From positions 2,778,926 to 2,842,925 of the forward strand of contig NZ_KB375281.1 of NCBI RefSeq assembly GCF_000336555.1: a DNA stretch of 64,000 nt, read 5' to 3'. How positions within the stretch are numbered: position 1 is the first letter of the stretch; each line of letters begins with the position of its first letter. Under the pieces are notes generated by a model. That model saw nothing but the letters and a program-made list of their open reading frames with translations. It had not been told where the DNA came from and did no database searches. The position numbers and the translations under genes were made by a program. Origin of the DNA: Afipia clevelandensis ATCC 49720. GTDB lineage: Bacteria; Pseudomonadota; Alphaproteobacteria; Rhizobiales; Xanthobacteraceae. This document shows, piece by piece, positions 44,698 through 57,249 of this stretch.

Positions 44698-45767
44698 CGG
44701 CGTGCCGGGAGTGAGGGCGGTTTGCCATCCGCCCATGCGATCAGCGTGTCGAGATCGGCATCGCTCACATCGACATGATAGAACAGCTTGTAGAACGCGC
44801 GCGTGTCCTGCCGGATATCGAACGAAAAGCGCGCGCCGTGAAACAGATGGGCCAGCCAGCGCAGCCCGATCAGCCGGTTGATCGACGGCGGCCGGTCGAT
44901 CCAGCCGAATGGCGCGGTCGGCGCGAGATAAACCCGGCCGTCCTTGACGGCCTTGAGTCCCTGCCAGAGTGAATCACCGCCCTTGACAACCTTGTCATGG
45001 AAATTGCGATCCCAGGTCACGATGACATCCGGATTCCAAGCGAGAAGCTGTTCGGGCGACACGTTGGCGATGCCGCGCCGCTGGTCCTGCGCGTCGGCGA
45101 CATTGCGCCCGCCGGCCCGTTCGATGATCTCGGTGTTGATCGAACCGCGCAGTCCCGTCTCAAGGCCATCCGGTCCGCGCGCGAGATAGACACGCGGACG
45201 CTGATCCTCCGGAATGTCCTTGCGCATCGACTCAAGGCTCTTGAACAGATCGTCTGAATACTTTGCAAGCGCCTCGCCACGTTCAGGCACGCCGAAGATG
45301 GTACCCAGCAGCCGGAACGAGGCGGACGTTGCCTCATATCGCCCGTCGATCAGAACATAGGGAATGCCGGTGCGCTGCTGCACGCTGTCGGCCAGCGACG
45401 CGAAGGTCTGCCGCACCGACCCGTAGTCCACGATCAGATCCGGCTTCATCTTCAGCACGGTCTCGACGTTGGCGGTGTCGCCACGCCCGGTCAGCAGGCC
45501 AACTTCAGGGAGGTCACGCTGCTCAGGCGCGATGAACGGACGCTCCTCCGCGCGCAGCGCACGCGGCCAGCCGGCCAGCGCCCCCGGCCGCATCGCATAG
45601 ACCACTACCGAGGCTGGCGCGCCTGCCGCGAACACCCTGCCGATCCGATCCGGCAGTTCGACCGTCCGTCCGGCGGAATCCGTCACCGTGCGCGCAGCAA
45701 GTGCCGGCCGCGCCAGCAACATCATGCTGGCGCCAGCTATGAGCGATCGCCGGTCAATGCGGGTCAT
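44694..45767 (-). CDS. ABC substrate-binding protein, probably MolA-like (molybdate/tungstate)
   Basis: A 357-residue cluster-A-type binding protein with a twin-arginine-like signal (MTRIDRRSLIAGASMML, then ARPALAA). Typical elements include VTDSAGRTVELPDRIGRVFA and the long helix linking two lobes. The segment APFGWIDRPPSINRLIGLRW near residue 285 is what I associate with MolA-type and related metal-oxyanion binders. Placement beside a molbindin gene (45776-45985) supports molybdate or tungstate over iron. No ligand residue set can be assigned with certainty. Confidence 0.75.
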   Translation of the reverse strand: MTRIDRRSLIAGASMMLLARPALAARTVTDSAGRTVELPDRIGRVFAAGAPASVVVYAMRPGALAGWPRALRAEERPFIAPEQRDLPEVGLLTGRGDTANVETVLKMKPDLIVDYGSVRQTFASLADSVQQRTGIPYVLIDGRYEATSASFRLLGTIFGVPERGEALAKYSDDLFKSLESMRKDIPEDQRPRVYLARGPDGLETGLRGSINTEIIERAGGRNVADAQDQRRGIANVSPEQLLAWNPDVIVTWDRNFHDKVVKGGDSLWQGLKAVKDGRVYLAPTAPFGWIDRPPSINRLIGLRWLAHLFHGARFSFDIRQDTRAFYKLFYHVDVSDADLDTLIAWADGKPPSLPARR

Positions 45768-45775
45768 GACCTTTC

Positions 45776-45985
45776 TCAGTCGATCCCGACCATGACATCG
45801 CTGGCCTTGACGATGGCGTAGACCTGCTTGCCGACCTCGAGCTTCAACTCCTCGACCGAGGTCCTGGTGATGGCCGATGTCACGACCGTGCCGCCGCCGA
45901 TGTCGATCTTCACATGGCTGGTGGTGACGCCGTGGTCGATGGCGACGACCTTGCCCTTGAGCTGGTTGCGCGCGCTGATCTTCAT
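45776..45985 (-). CDS. Molbindin, single TOBE domain protein (Mop)
   Basis: A 69-residue protein made only of a TOBE/molbindin domain: MKISARNQLKGKVVAIDHGV, then VVTSAITRTSVEELKLEVGK and QVYAIVKASDVMVGID. Molbindins form hexamers that bind molybdate or tungstate in the cytoplasm. It is 8 bases upstream of the binding-protein gene on the same strand, so it is presumably the first gene of this transport operon. Confidence 0.93.
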   Translation of the reverse strand: MKISARNQLKGKVVAIDHGVTTSHVKIDIGGGTVVTSAITRTSVEELKLEVGKQVYAIVKASDVMVGID

Positions 45986-46011
45986 TCCGTGATCTCCGTG
46001 TGACCGGGCAA

Positions 46012-46038
46012 CAAAAAGGCGGCCCGCAGGCCGCCCTT
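46012..46038 (-). terminator. Terminator of pckA
   Basis: On the minus strand gggcggcctgcgggccgcct forms a hairpin followed by a T-run (complement of aaaaa at 46013-46017). It lies 28 bases after the pckA stop and before the molbindin gene, so it separates the two transcription units. Confidence 0.85.
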
Positions 46039-46066
46039 TATACGTTCAAAACCGGGGTGACGAAAC

Positions 46067-47683
<1,617 letters not shown>

Positions 47684-47873
47684 TTTAAGAATCTCCCACA
47701 AAGACCGCGTATCGTTTCGCGCGGCTGTCGCCAAACGCCCCTGTCGCGGATGCCGGGGATCATATCTCCCGGGCTTCGATCCGGCGACTTATAAGTGCCC
47801 AACACACCGCTTGCCAAGTCGATCCGTCACAAAGCGGTAAAGAACCGCGTGCCCTGAAAAAACAGGTTGAATA

Positions 47874-48611
47874 TCACGGACTTGGCAGGGCTCTCGCCCG
47901 GTCCGCCAGGGCTTTCAGGACTTGCCGCAGTGCGGCAGGTGCGACGATCCGCTCGGGAAACGGAAGCCGAAGGGTGCGGCGGCCATCCTGCAGATCGAGG
48001 CCATCCGGATCGCAGCCGATGCAGCGCCAGTCGCCGTCCGTGCCGTTCAGAAGTTTCACTGCATACAGATTAATCGTGTCCGCATGATCGGCATTCATGT
48101 GCGCGATGATGTCAGGCTCGGCCTCAACCAGCGCTTTGGCGCCGGTGAGATCGGTGAGGAAATCCTTCGGCACAAGATCGACGATGCGGCCGAAACCCGC
48201 CACCAGATGCACGCCTTTCGGCCTGATGCGGAAGAAGGAGAAATCCTTGAAGCCGACGAACTCCTCGGCGGACGGATGCGCGGCAAGATAGCGCCGTTTC
48301 AGGGGTTCGACGTCGCCTGTCGCCTCCTCCGCTGTCCCGGCCAGCATGATGCGCGCGCCTTCCAGCGGATCGCCCGGCCCGCGCTCGTCCAGCATCAGCG
48401 AGACACGCGGATCGGCCAGGATGTTCCTGCTGTGAACCGCGAGACGCGAGATCAGCAGGATCGGCGCGCCGTCCGGCGCCGAGGCCACATTGACCAGCGA
48501 GCAATAGGGATCGCCGCTGCCCGGCATCAGGCTCGCCAGCGCGCCCTGGCGGGAGCGGGCCAGCAGCGAGCGGGTCAGGCGGGCCGGTTTGACGTCGGCA
48601 GAGGGGTCCAT
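47874..48611 (-). CDS. HugZ-like pyridoxamine-5'-phosphate-oxidase-fold protein
   Basis: A 245-residue protein with an N-terminal flavin-reductase/PNPOx-like split barrel (residues about 10-140, ALASLMPGSGDPYCSLVNVA and DPRVSLMLDERGPGDPLEG) and a C-terminal DUF2470 domain (about 165-240, IIAHMNADHADTINLYAVKL). This arrangement is shared with HugZ/HutZ heme-utilisation proteins, so heme binding or degradation is possible; no heme genes are adjacent. It is divergent from chvI. Confidence 0.85.
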   Translation of the reverse strand: MDPSADVKPARLTRSLLARSRQGALASLMPGSGDPYCSLVNVASAPDGAPILLISRLAVHSRNILADPRVSLMLDERGPGDPLEGARIMLAGTAEEATGDVEPLKRRYLAAHPSAEEFVGFKDFSFFRIRPKGVHLVAGFGRIVDLVPKDFLTDLTGAKALVEAEPDIIAHMNADHADTINLYAVKLLNGTDGDWRCIGCDPDGLDLQDGRRTLRLPFPERIVAPAALRQVLKALADRARALPSP

Positions 48612-48847
48612 CTGTCAGCCTGATGTCATTGGTTAACGGGCTTTTTTACGGCCAAAAGGGGTTATACCCCGGAACAATCGCCTTATATAACGGTCTGGTT
48701 CCCGTTGCGGCCTGAGAAGCTGGAACCGGTCACATTTCAGCCCAGCTTGCATTGCTCGTTGCAAAGAGGCCAACGCCTCGTTTCGCGGCCTCCGGTCAGT
48801 CCGTTCAGTAGCGCCACGTTCACACACTCGATTTGGAAAGCAGGTTC

Positions 48848-49549
48848 ATGCCCACAATCGCCCTGGTCGATGACGACCGCAACATTCTCACGTCGGTCTC
48901 GATCGCACTGGAAGCCGAAGGCTACCGGATCATGACCTATACGGATGGCGCGTCGGCCCTTGAGGGCTTCAAGACCAGCCCGCCGGATCTGGCCATTCTC
49001 GATATCAAGATGCCGCGCATGGACGGCATGGAGACGCTGCGCCGCCTGCGCCAGAAGTCCGACCTGCCGGTGATCTTCCTCACCTCGAAGGACGAGGAGA
49101 TCGACGAACTGTTCGGCCTGAAGATGGGCGCCGACGATTTCATCCGCAAGCCGTTCTCGCAGCGCCTGCTGGTCGAGCGCGTCAAGGCGGTGCTGCGCCG
49201 CGCGGTTCCGAAAGACCCCGCCGCCGCGCCGAAGGAAATGGATGCCAAGGCGCTGGAGCGCGGTTCGCTGCGCATGGACCCGGAGCGTCACACCTGCACC
49301 TGGAAGAACGAGCCGGTGACGCTGACGGTCACCGAGTTCCTGATCCTGCAGGCGCTGGCCACCCGCCCCGGCGTGGTGAAAAGCCGCAACGCGCTGATGG
49401 ACGCGGCCTATGACGATCAGGTCTATGTCGATGACCGCACCATCGACAGCCACATCAAGCGCCTGCGCAAGAAGTTCAAGGCGGCCGACGACGATTTCGA
49501 GATGATCGAAACCCTGTACGGCGTCGGCTATCGCTTCAAGGAAACCTAA
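48848..49549 (+). CDS. chvI: Response regulator ChvI (OmpR family)
   Basis: A 233-residue response regulator: receiver domain residues 1-120 with the acidic pair VDDDRN (8-11), phospho-acceptor Asp in [13 protein letters not shown] (near 52) and the conserved lysine in FIRKPFS (near 101). A C-terminal winged helix (about 138-233, [20 protein letters not shown]) ends with GVGYRFKE. With chvG it forms the ChvG-ChvI (ExoS-ChvI, BvrS-BvrR) system, which controls envelope, acid response and host interaction. The 236-base gap upstream probably holds divergent promoters. Confidence 0.94.
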   Translation: MPTIALVDDDRNILTSVSIALEAEGYRIMTYTDGASALEGFKTSPPDLAILDIKMPRMDGMETLRRLRQKSDLPVIFLTSKDEEIDELFGLKMGADDFIRKPFSQRLLVERVKAVLRRAVPKDPAAAPKEMDAKALERGSLRMDPERHTCTWKNEPVTLTVTEFLILQALATRPGVVKSRNALMDAAYDDQVYVDDRTIDSHIKRLRKKFKAADDDFEMIETLYGVGYRFKET

Positions 49550-49566
49550 CCGATCTCGATCGGATC

Positions 49567-49646
49567 GTAGCCCGGATGGAGCGCAGCGCAATCCGGGCAG
49601 GATGGCGGCTATCGCCCTGGATTCCGCTGCGCTCTGTCCGGGCTAC
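49567..49646. repeat. Family E palindromic repeat between chvI and chvG
   Basis: The arms gtagcccggatggagcgcag cgcaatccgggc and tggattccgctgcgctctgt ccgggctac are inverted, with ggatggcggctatcgccc between. It separates chvI and chvG by an extra 80 bases and could affect mRNA levels between the regulator and its kinase. Confidence 0.8.
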
Positions 49647-49700
49647 ACACGCCGGTTAGTGCTATAAAGCGTCTGTCCGAAGCAAAACACGGTTCCGCCA

Positions 49701-51518
49701 TTGCTTGATCGACCGCAGTCCGAGCACGACGAAGACGCCGATGTCGGTGCGCCGCCGCTCGCGCCGGTTGCCGATACGCCGCCGGACGAAGGCAAGCGCC
49801 GTGGCTGGAGTCCGGTCGCGCTGGTCAAGCGGGCCGGCCGCTATCTCACCGCACTGACGTTCTCGAGCCTGACGCGCCGCATTGTCGTTCTCAACCTGAT
49901 CGGCCTGTTCGCGATGCTCGCGGGCATTCTCTACCTGTCGCAGTTCCGCGCCGGGCTGATCGACGCACGCGCGCAGAGCTTGCTGGTACAGGCCGAGATC
50001 ATTTCCGGCGCCATCGCCGCCTCGGCCACGGTCGAAACCAACGCCATTACCGTCGATCCCGAGCGCCTGCTCGATCTCAAGCCGGGCGAGACCTACGGGC
50101 CGAGCGACGAAACCCTCAGCAACATCGACTTCCCGATCAATCCCGAGCGCGTCGCGCCGGTGCTGCGGCGGCTGATCTCGCCGACCAAAACGCGCGCGCG
50201 CATCTATGACCGCGACGGCGTGCTGGTGCTGGACAGCCGCAATCTCTACGGGCGCGGCGACGTGCTGCGCTTCGAGCTGGCGCCGCCAACCGCCGAGAAG
50301 CCGGGCTTCGCGGAGCGGACGATGATCGCGATCCGCACCTGGCTGAACCGCGGCGACCTGCCGCTCTATCGCGAGCTGGGTCCCGAAAACGGCAACGGCT
50401 ATCAGGAAGTCCAGCAGGCGCTCGATGGCCGCAAGGCCAGCATGGTGCGCATCAACGACCGCGGCGAGGTGATCGTCTCGGTGTCGGTGCCGGTGCAGCG
50501 CTTCCGCGCAGTGCATGGCGCGCTGATGCTCTCGACGCAAGGCGACGACATCGACCAGCTCGTGACAGCCGAGCGTCTCGCCATTCTGAAAGTGTTCGGC
50601 ATCGCCGCTGGCGTGATGATCCTGCTGTCGCTGCTGCTGGCCTCGACCATCGCCGGCCCGATGCGCCGCCTCGCCGACAGTGCCGAGCGTGTCCGCCGCC
50701 GCATCAAGACCCGCGTCGAGATTCCAGACTTCACCGCACGCGGTGACGAGATCGGCCATCTGTCGCGCGCGCTGCGCGACATGACCGACGCGCTTTACAA
50801 CCGCATCGAAGGCATCGAACGCTTCGCCGCCGACGTCGCGCATGAATTGAAGAATCCGCTGACTTCGATGCGTTCAGCGGTGGAGACATTGCCGCTGGCG
50901 CGCTCCGACGACAGCCGTTCGCGCCTGCTCGCGGTCATCGAACACGATGTGCGCCGTCTCGACCGCCTGATCTCCGATATTTCCGACGCCAGCCGCCTCG
51001 ATGCCGAACTGCAGCGGCAGGACATGGAGCCGGTGGATATCCGCCGCCTGCTCAACACCTTGGTGTCGGTCGCGAACGAAACCCAGCACGGCACCGATGT
51101 CACGGTTGACGTCCGCTTCGAGGGACGCTCGAACGATACGTTCTCGGTGCCGGGCCATGACTCGCGGCTCGGCCAGGTGATCGCAAATCTGTTGAGCAAT
51201 GCGCAGTCGTTCTCGCATCACGGCGGCAAGGTGCGGATCGTCTGCCGCCGACTGAAATCGGACATCGAAATCGTGGTCGATGACGACGGCACCGGGATCA
51301 GGCCGGGCGCGCTGGAGAAAATCTTCGAGCGCTTCTACACCGACCGCCCGCATCAGGGCTTCGGACAGAATTCCGGATTGGGCCTCTCGATCTCCAAACA
51401 GATCGTCGAAGCCCATGGCGGACGCATCTGGGCGGAAAACCGGCCCGGCCCTGTTGATGCGGACGGTGACGCCCGCATTGCCGGTGCGCGCTTCACGGTC
51501 CGGCTGCCCGCGATATGA
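49701..51518 (+). CDS. chvG: Sensor histidine kinase ChvG
   Basis: A 605-residue sensor kinase. Two membrane segments (about residues 62-83 and 294-315) flank a periplasmic sensor domain (ChvG-type, FRAGLIDARAQSLLVQAEII). Then come HAMP (about 315-370), the phospho-histidine box FAADVAHELKNPLTS (near 380), N-box ANLLSNAQSFS (near 500), and G-boxes DDDGTGI and GLGLSISKQIVEAHGG. The start is TTG at 49701; the acidic/proline-rich cytoplasmic N-terminus is family-typical. It is coupled to hprK (ATGA at 51515), tying the kinase to the PTS branch. Confidence 0.93.
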   Translation: MLDRPQSEHDEDADVGAPPLAPVADTPPDEGKRRGWSPVALVKRAGRYLTALTFSSLTRRIVVLNLIGLFAMLAGILYLSQFRAGLIDARAQSLLVQAEIISGAIAASATVETNAITVDPERLLDLKPGETYGPSDETLSNIDFPINPERVAPVLRRLISPTKTRARIYDRDGVLVLDSRNLYGRGDVLRFELAPPTAEKPGFAERTMIAIRTWLNRGDLPLYRELGPENGNGYQEVQQALDGRKASMVRINDRGEVIVSVSVPVQRFRAVHGALMLSTQGDDIDQLVTAERLAILKVFGIAAGVMILLSLLLASTIAGPMRRLADSAERVRRRIKTRVEIPDFTARGDEIGHLSRALRDMTDALYNRIEGIERFAADVAHELKNPLTSMRSAVETLPLARSDDSRSRLLAVIEHDVRRLDRLISDISDASRLDAELQRQDMEPVDIRRLLNTLVSVANETQHGTDVTVDVRFEGRSNDTFSVPGHDSRLGQVIANLLSNAQSFSHHGGKVRIVCRRLKSDIEIVVDDDGTGIRPGALEKIFERFYTDRPHQGFGQNSGLGLSISKQIVEAHGGRIWAENRPGPVDADGDARIAGARFTVRLPAI

Positions 51519-51961
51519 GCGCGGCGGGTCAGGCCAGCATCCACGCCACCGCGGTGGTGAGTGGCGAGCGGGGCATCCTGATTCGCGGACCCTCCGGGTC
51601 CGGAAAGTCCCGGCTGGCCCTGGAATTGATCCTTGCCGGTCAGGCGGGGCAGATTCCGCCCACGCTCCTTGTTGGGGATGATCGTGTCCGTCTAACTGTT
51701 CATGACGCCAGCCTCATCGTCGCGGGCGTCCCTGAACTGGCCGGAAAAATCGAAATCCGGGGGCTGGGAATCCGCTCGATCAATCATGCCGGGCAGGCAC
51801 CCGTGGCGGTTGTGGTCGACCTGGAGGCGGCCGATGCCGAGCGTCTGCCGCCGCTACAGGCCCTGAAAACAACTGTTTCCGGGGTGGAAATCCCGCGTAT
51901 CCCGGTGGGACGGGGGTATGCCGCCCTGCCCCTGGTGCTGGGATTCCTTACCACAGTTTAA
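51515..51961 (+). CDS. hprK: HPr kinase/phosphorylase, short alphaproteobacterial form
   Basis: A 148-residue protein containing only the catalytic core of HprK: Walker A IRGPSGSGKSRLALELI (near 24-40), the signature loop IRGLGIRSINHA (near 83) and the C-terminal helical part. The N-terminal domain present in Firmicute HprK is missing, as is usual in alphaproteobacteria. It phosphorylates or dephosphorylates a serine of HPr, whose gene lies two genes downstream. It overlaps chvG by 4 bases. Confidence 0.93.
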   Translation: MSAAGQASIHATAVVSGERGILIRGPSGSGKSRLALELILAGQAGQIPPTLLVGDDRVRLTVHDASLIVAGVPELAGKIEIRGLGIRSINHAGQAPVAVVVDLEAADAERLPPLQALKTTVSGVEIPRIPVGRGYAALPLVLGFLTTV

Positions 51962-52167
51962 GGTTTCAAAAGCGAACTCCCGACCTTCGGCTGATTGCCG
52001 GGCGCCGCCGGCTCGCCATATAAGCCAGACCCCGCCACTGACGATGGCCGGCCCGGACACCCTTTTTAAGGGGGTACGCGGCAACATCCCCCCTTGCGCC
52101 AAGGCTCGGGATGGTCAACATGTGGCCCTTTCGTGCGGTGCATCAAAGCGCCCGCGAGGAGTTTTGG

Positions 52168-52569
52168 ATGATTGGTCTGGTACTGGTGACCCACGGGCGT
52201 CTCGCCGACGAGTTCAAGGCTGCTCTTGAGCACGTGATGGGTCCGCAAAAACAAATCGAAGCGATCACGATCGGCGCGGAAGACGATGCCGATCTGTGCC
52301 GCAGCGATATCATTGAAGCCGTCAAGCGCGTGGACAGCGGCGATGGCGTCGCGATTCTCACCGACATGTTCGGCGGCACGCCGTCGAACCTCGCGATCTC
52401 CTGCATGAGCCGCCCCAAGGTCGAGGTGCTGGCGGGCATCAATCTGCCGATGCTGGTCAAGCTCGCCAAGGTGCGCGACGACAAGCCGCTGCCCGACGCG
52501 ATCGCCGCCGCGCAGGAAGCTGGCCGCAAGTATGTGACCATCGCCAGCCGGGTGCTTGCCGGAAAATGA
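52168..52569 (+). CDS. PTS EIIA component, mannose/fructose family
   Basis: A 133-residue EIIA-Man-type protein. The phosphorylated histidine is in LVLVTHGRLADEFKAAL near residue 9, and VAILTDMFGGTPSNLAISCM (near 68-87) is the family signature. No EIIB/EIIC genes follow, so this belongs to the regulatory (not sugar-importing) PTS typical of rhizobia. The ATG at 52168 has GAGGAG upstream; the 206-base gap after hprK contains accctttttaagggggt, a weak hairpin, and perhaps a promoter. Confidence 0.92.
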   Translation: MIGLVLVTHGRLADEFKAALEHVMGPQKQIEAITIGAEDDADLCRSDIIEAVKRVDSGDGVAILTDMFGGTPSNLAISCMSRPKVEVLAGINLPMLVKLAKVRDDKPLPDAIAAAQEAGRKYVTIASRVLAGK

Positions 52570-52880
52570 GCACCGCGCCGGAGCAACAGTCTTCGTCTGC
52601 CGGCGTCATCGTCCGAGAACTTCCCATCATCAACAAGCGCGGTCTTCACGCGCGCGCGTCCGCGAAGTTCGTGCAGACCGCCGAGAAGTTCGACGCCGAA
52701 CTGACCGTGACCCGCAACGGCGAAAGCGTCGGCGGCACGTCCATCATGGGGCTGATGATGCTTTCCGCCGGCATCGGCACCACCATCACCGTGGCCGCCA
52801 AGGGCCGCGAGGCCCAGGCTGCGATGGATGCCATTACCGAACTGCTCGCCAACAAGTTCGGCGAGGAAGACGCGGGCTGA
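52566..52880 (+). CDS. HPr phosphocarrier protein
   Basis: A 104-residue HPr-domain protein. The active-site His is in NKRGLHARASAKFVQ (near 25-39) and the regulatory serine target of HprK in GGTSIMGLMML (near 60-70). A 16-residue extra N-terminus is present. It receives phosphate from a PtsI/PtsP elsewhere and passes it to EIIA. The start overlaps the EIIA stop (ATGA at 52566), so the two are translationally coupled. Confidence 0.94.
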   Translation: MSTAPEQQSSSAGVIVRELPIINKRGLHARASAKFVQTAEKFDAELTVTRNGESVGGTSIMGLMMLSAGIGTTITVAAKGREAQAAMDAITELLANKFGEEDAG

Positions 52881-52906
52881 TTCCACTTAAAGCTGCACCA
52901 TCTCAG

Positions 52907-53027
52907 ATGTCGTCCCCGCGAAGGCGGGGACCCATAACCACTCAGCCCACGGTTCGGAACAGATAGCTAACATCTGTTTCAGATCGACAACGCAGGGAGT
53001 CTGGGTCCCCGCCTTCGCGGGGACGGC
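52907..53027. repeat. Family D composite repeat with terminal palindromes
   Basis: The ends gtcgtccccgcgaaggcggg gacccataaccac and gggtccccgccttcgcgggg acggc are inverted, with about 55 bases between, including cgcagggagtctgggt. It has the same design as the copy at 31491-31620 and lies between convergent genes hpr and the GT39 gene. Confidence 0.8.
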
Positions 53028-53050
53028 CCGTGGAAAAGAGCGTGCTCTGC

Positions 53051-54766
53051 CTACTGATCGTCTTCCTCATCCGGCCGCTCCGGACCGACGATCCAGATTT
53101 TCCACTTCACCGCCGGACCAGCCTTGCCGTGGAAATAGCGCCGCGAGGTGAGATCGAGCCGCTCGGCATTCGGCGCATTCTCCGCCATCCAGGCCTCGCA
53201 CTTGCTCAATTCCAGATCCTTGGTGTCGCAGATGCCGATGAAGCCGAGTCGTTTGGCGGCATCCAGACTGGTCAGGCCCGAGCCCCAGATTTCGCGCGGC
53301 GTCAGCGGCGCCGGATGATCCGGGCTGTAAAAGGTCAGCGGCTCGCCGATCTCGGTGGTGCCCGCCACCACGGCCCAGCGCCGGTTGAAGCGCGCGCGCC
53401 AGGCTTCCGTCAATTGCAGCGCGAACTCCGACTTCGGCGCGAACGGCACGCCGGCCTCGCCGTCGCGCCGCACCGTCTGCGCCGCGATGATCGGCGACAC
53501 CAGCAGCATGATCAGCGTGAACGCCAGCCACATGAACATCAGGCGGATCAGCGCCATCTGCGTCACACGCAGCGTTGGCAGGGCCACAAGCGCCAGCGGC
53601 ACCAGGAAGAACAGCGAGATGCCCCAGTCGGTCTTCATGTAGATGCCGAATGCCACGGCGGCGAGCGGCGGCACCACACCGGCGATGATCTGGATGATCC
53701 AGATATGCCGCGCCTGGGTGAGGAACACGCCGGAGTTCGGGCCGCGCACCCACGGGCGCTTCGCCGAGGCGATGAACTCGCCAACGAGTCCCCGCCTGCG
53801 CAGCGATTTCCACCATTGCAGCTTCCACGCCAGCGCAATCGCCGCGAAGGCGACCGGGATCAGAAGCAGCCCAATATTGTGCGCGACATAAATTCCCGCC
53901 AGCCGCAATGTGGTGAGAAGCGTCCGCCCGCCATAGACATCGTCGGCATAGATCAGCGGCAGGAAGTCTGCCTGCTTCAGCCACCACAGATGCGGCAGCA
54001 TGCCGACAAAAGCCGCAGCGAACGCCACCCATGGCGCGGGCGAGCGCCAGAAGCGCATCCGGTCCGGATGCAGCAGCGATGCGAGGCCGGCGGCGCCGAT
54101 CATGGTCAGCACCCAGTATTTGGTCATCAGCGCCAGCGCCGCGGCCAGCCCGAGCCAGAGGCCTGCGCGCACCGTGCGCTTTTCAAAAGCGTGGAGATAG
54201 GCCAGCACGAACAGCGGCAGCGTCACGAGTTGCAGCAGGTCCGGATTGTACTTGAAGCCCTTGAAGGTGAAGACCGGATAGAGCGCCAGCATCGCCACTG
54301 AAAACAGCGCGCGGCGATGATCGACCACGCGAACCGCGATCAGCCAGCAGATCACGAGGCCCAATCCCGTCACCGTCATCGCCAGTGCATAGGTCGCCCA
54401 GTCGGTGACCGGGAAAATCCGGAACCAGACGCCGGCGATCCAGCCCGACAACGGCGGATGCTTGCCATAGCCGAGAAGAAACTTCTGGCCCCAAGCGTAA
54501 GCCTCGGCGACATCCATATGGACGTCCTGCGCGCTTTTCAGCGCGGTGAGGATGATGGTCCAGAGCAGCGTGTGGGCGATCGCGAAGCCGATGACGAACC
54601 TGAACGAGGTCGCCGGATCGTGCGCCATGGCCGCGACCCATGCCGCCACACGGCGCGTCACCGGCACATGGCGCAGGCGCGCATTCTGGCGGGATCGCAA
54701 TCCGGTGCGCGGGCCGGGATTCTTGCCGGTTCTGCGCGCGATCTCGGTCGATGAAGCGTCGGACAT
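53051..54766 (-). CDS. GT39/ArnT-type glycosyltransferase, polyprenyl-phosphate sugar dependent
   Basis: A 571-residue integral membrane protein with about 11-13 spans and the PMT_2 signature in its first third: YGKHPPLSGWIAGVWFRIFP (near 100-120) and FKYNPDLLQLVTLPLFVLAY (near 170). Later come a conserved basic loop and a soluble periplasmic C-terminal domain (about 430-571) containing WRARFNRRWAVVAGTTEIGE. GT39/GT83 members move mannose, arabinose or galacturonate from lipid carriers to lipid A or proteins. The acceptor is not known here. A TTG 9 bases upstream is an alternative start. Confidence 0.87.
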   Translation of the reverse strand: MSDASSTEIARRTGKNPGPRTGLRSRQNARLRHVPVTRRVAAWVAAMAHDPATSFRFVIGFAIAHTLLWTIILTALKSAQDVHMDVAEAYAWGQKFLLGYGKHPPLSGWIAGVWFRIFPVTDWATYALAMTVTGLGLVICWLIAVRVVDHRRALFSVAMLALYPVFTFKGFKYNPDLLQLVTLPLFVLAYLHAFEKRTVRAGLWLGLAAALALMTKYWVLTMIGAAGLASLLHPDRMRFWRSPAPWVAFAAAFVGMLPHLWWLKQADFLPLIYADDVYGGRTLLTTLRLAGIYVAHNIGLLLIPVAFAAIALAWKLQWWKSLRRRGLVGEFIASAKRPWVRGPNSGVFLTQARHIWIIQIIAGVVPPLAAVAFGIYMKTDWGISLFFLVPLALVALPTLRVTQMALIRLMFMWLAFTLIMLLVSPIIAAQTVRRDGEAGVPFAPKSEFALQLTEAWRARFNRRWAVVAGTTEIGEPLTFYSPDHPAPLTPREIWGSGLTSLDAAKRLGFIGICDTKDLELSKCEAWMAENAPNAERLDLTSRRYFHGKAGPAVKWKIWIVGPERPDEEDDQ

Positions 54767-54927
54767 TGCGGTCAACCTGTGTCGGAACTGGCACTTTCTG
54801 CAGCCGTCGTAGCTAGCAGCGCGGGTGGATCACGGGCAACAGGAAAACCGCGTCATTTCGCGCAAGGTATGCACGAAATACCCCCAATTTTGTTGCTGCT
54901 TTGAGGCGCGGATGCTATCCCGCGCCC

Positions 54928-56733
<1,806 letters not shown>

Positions 56734-56785
56734 AAACCAAGTAAGTGAACTGCCGAGACTTGGGCTAACGAGCGAGACCTATCAT

Positions 56786-56820
56786 CGCGTCGTCCTCGCC
56801 TTCGCGGGGACGACCGGAAC
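56786..56820. repeat. Half copy of a family D palindrome
   Basis: gcgtcgtcctcgccttcgcg gggacgaccg carries one hairpin arm of the family D repeat, just downstream of lepA. No T-run follows, so termination is uncertain. Confidence 0.5.
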
Positions 56821-56937
56821 GCGGTCCACCAAGGCTCGATCGCTTGACTTTTCCTGCAATGGACTATATTCCTATTGTCTTCCGCGCTCATGACGCGGAG
56901 GAATGATCCACCGCCGCCCCATCAATCCGGGATGGCG

Positions 56938-57117
56938 AATGGAGCGCCGGGAGGCGCAGCGTTCGGGCGGAAGGCCTCGCAAACCTTCTCGCATCAGAAC
57001 GCGCGCGTCTCGCGAGACGGACTCGCAATCCGCTCTCGTCAGGCACGCGGGCGAATCCCTCGCAAGGATTCGCAAAGGGTGCCTCGCAAGCACTCTGGCG
57101 CCTCCCGGCGCTCCATT
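56938..57117. repeat. 180-base element with perfect 20-base terminal inverted repeats
   Basis: The left end aatggagcgccgggaggcgc (56938-56957) and the right end gcgcctcccggcgctccatt (57098-57117) are exact reverse complements. Inside are further small palindromes, such as gtctcgcgagac and gcgaatcc ... ggattcgc. No transposase frame is present. I cannot see a target-site duplication. It is either a large member of the palindromic repeat class or a non-autonomous mobile element. Confidence 0.65.
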
Positions 57118-57249
57118 CTCTCTTTCACGAGAGACGGAAACGGGACCGGGTTGTCCGCGCCCTGAGGTGAAGCGGATGTGATTTCATGTCTTCGTGAGCA
57201 ATCTCGCTCAATCGTAAAACTAGCAATCTCAGGACGTCGCTCGCACCTT

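Noticed and set aside
53030-54301. 423-codon plus-strand frame opposite the GT39 gene
   Set aside because: Arg/Gln/His-rich translation typical of a shadow frame; the minus-strand product has clear membrane spans and GT39 motifs.
56880-57181. Short frames reading Arg-rich peptides across the 180-base inverted-end element
   Set aside because: They translate palindromic repeat DNA in several frames; similar junk ORFs are expected from such repeats.
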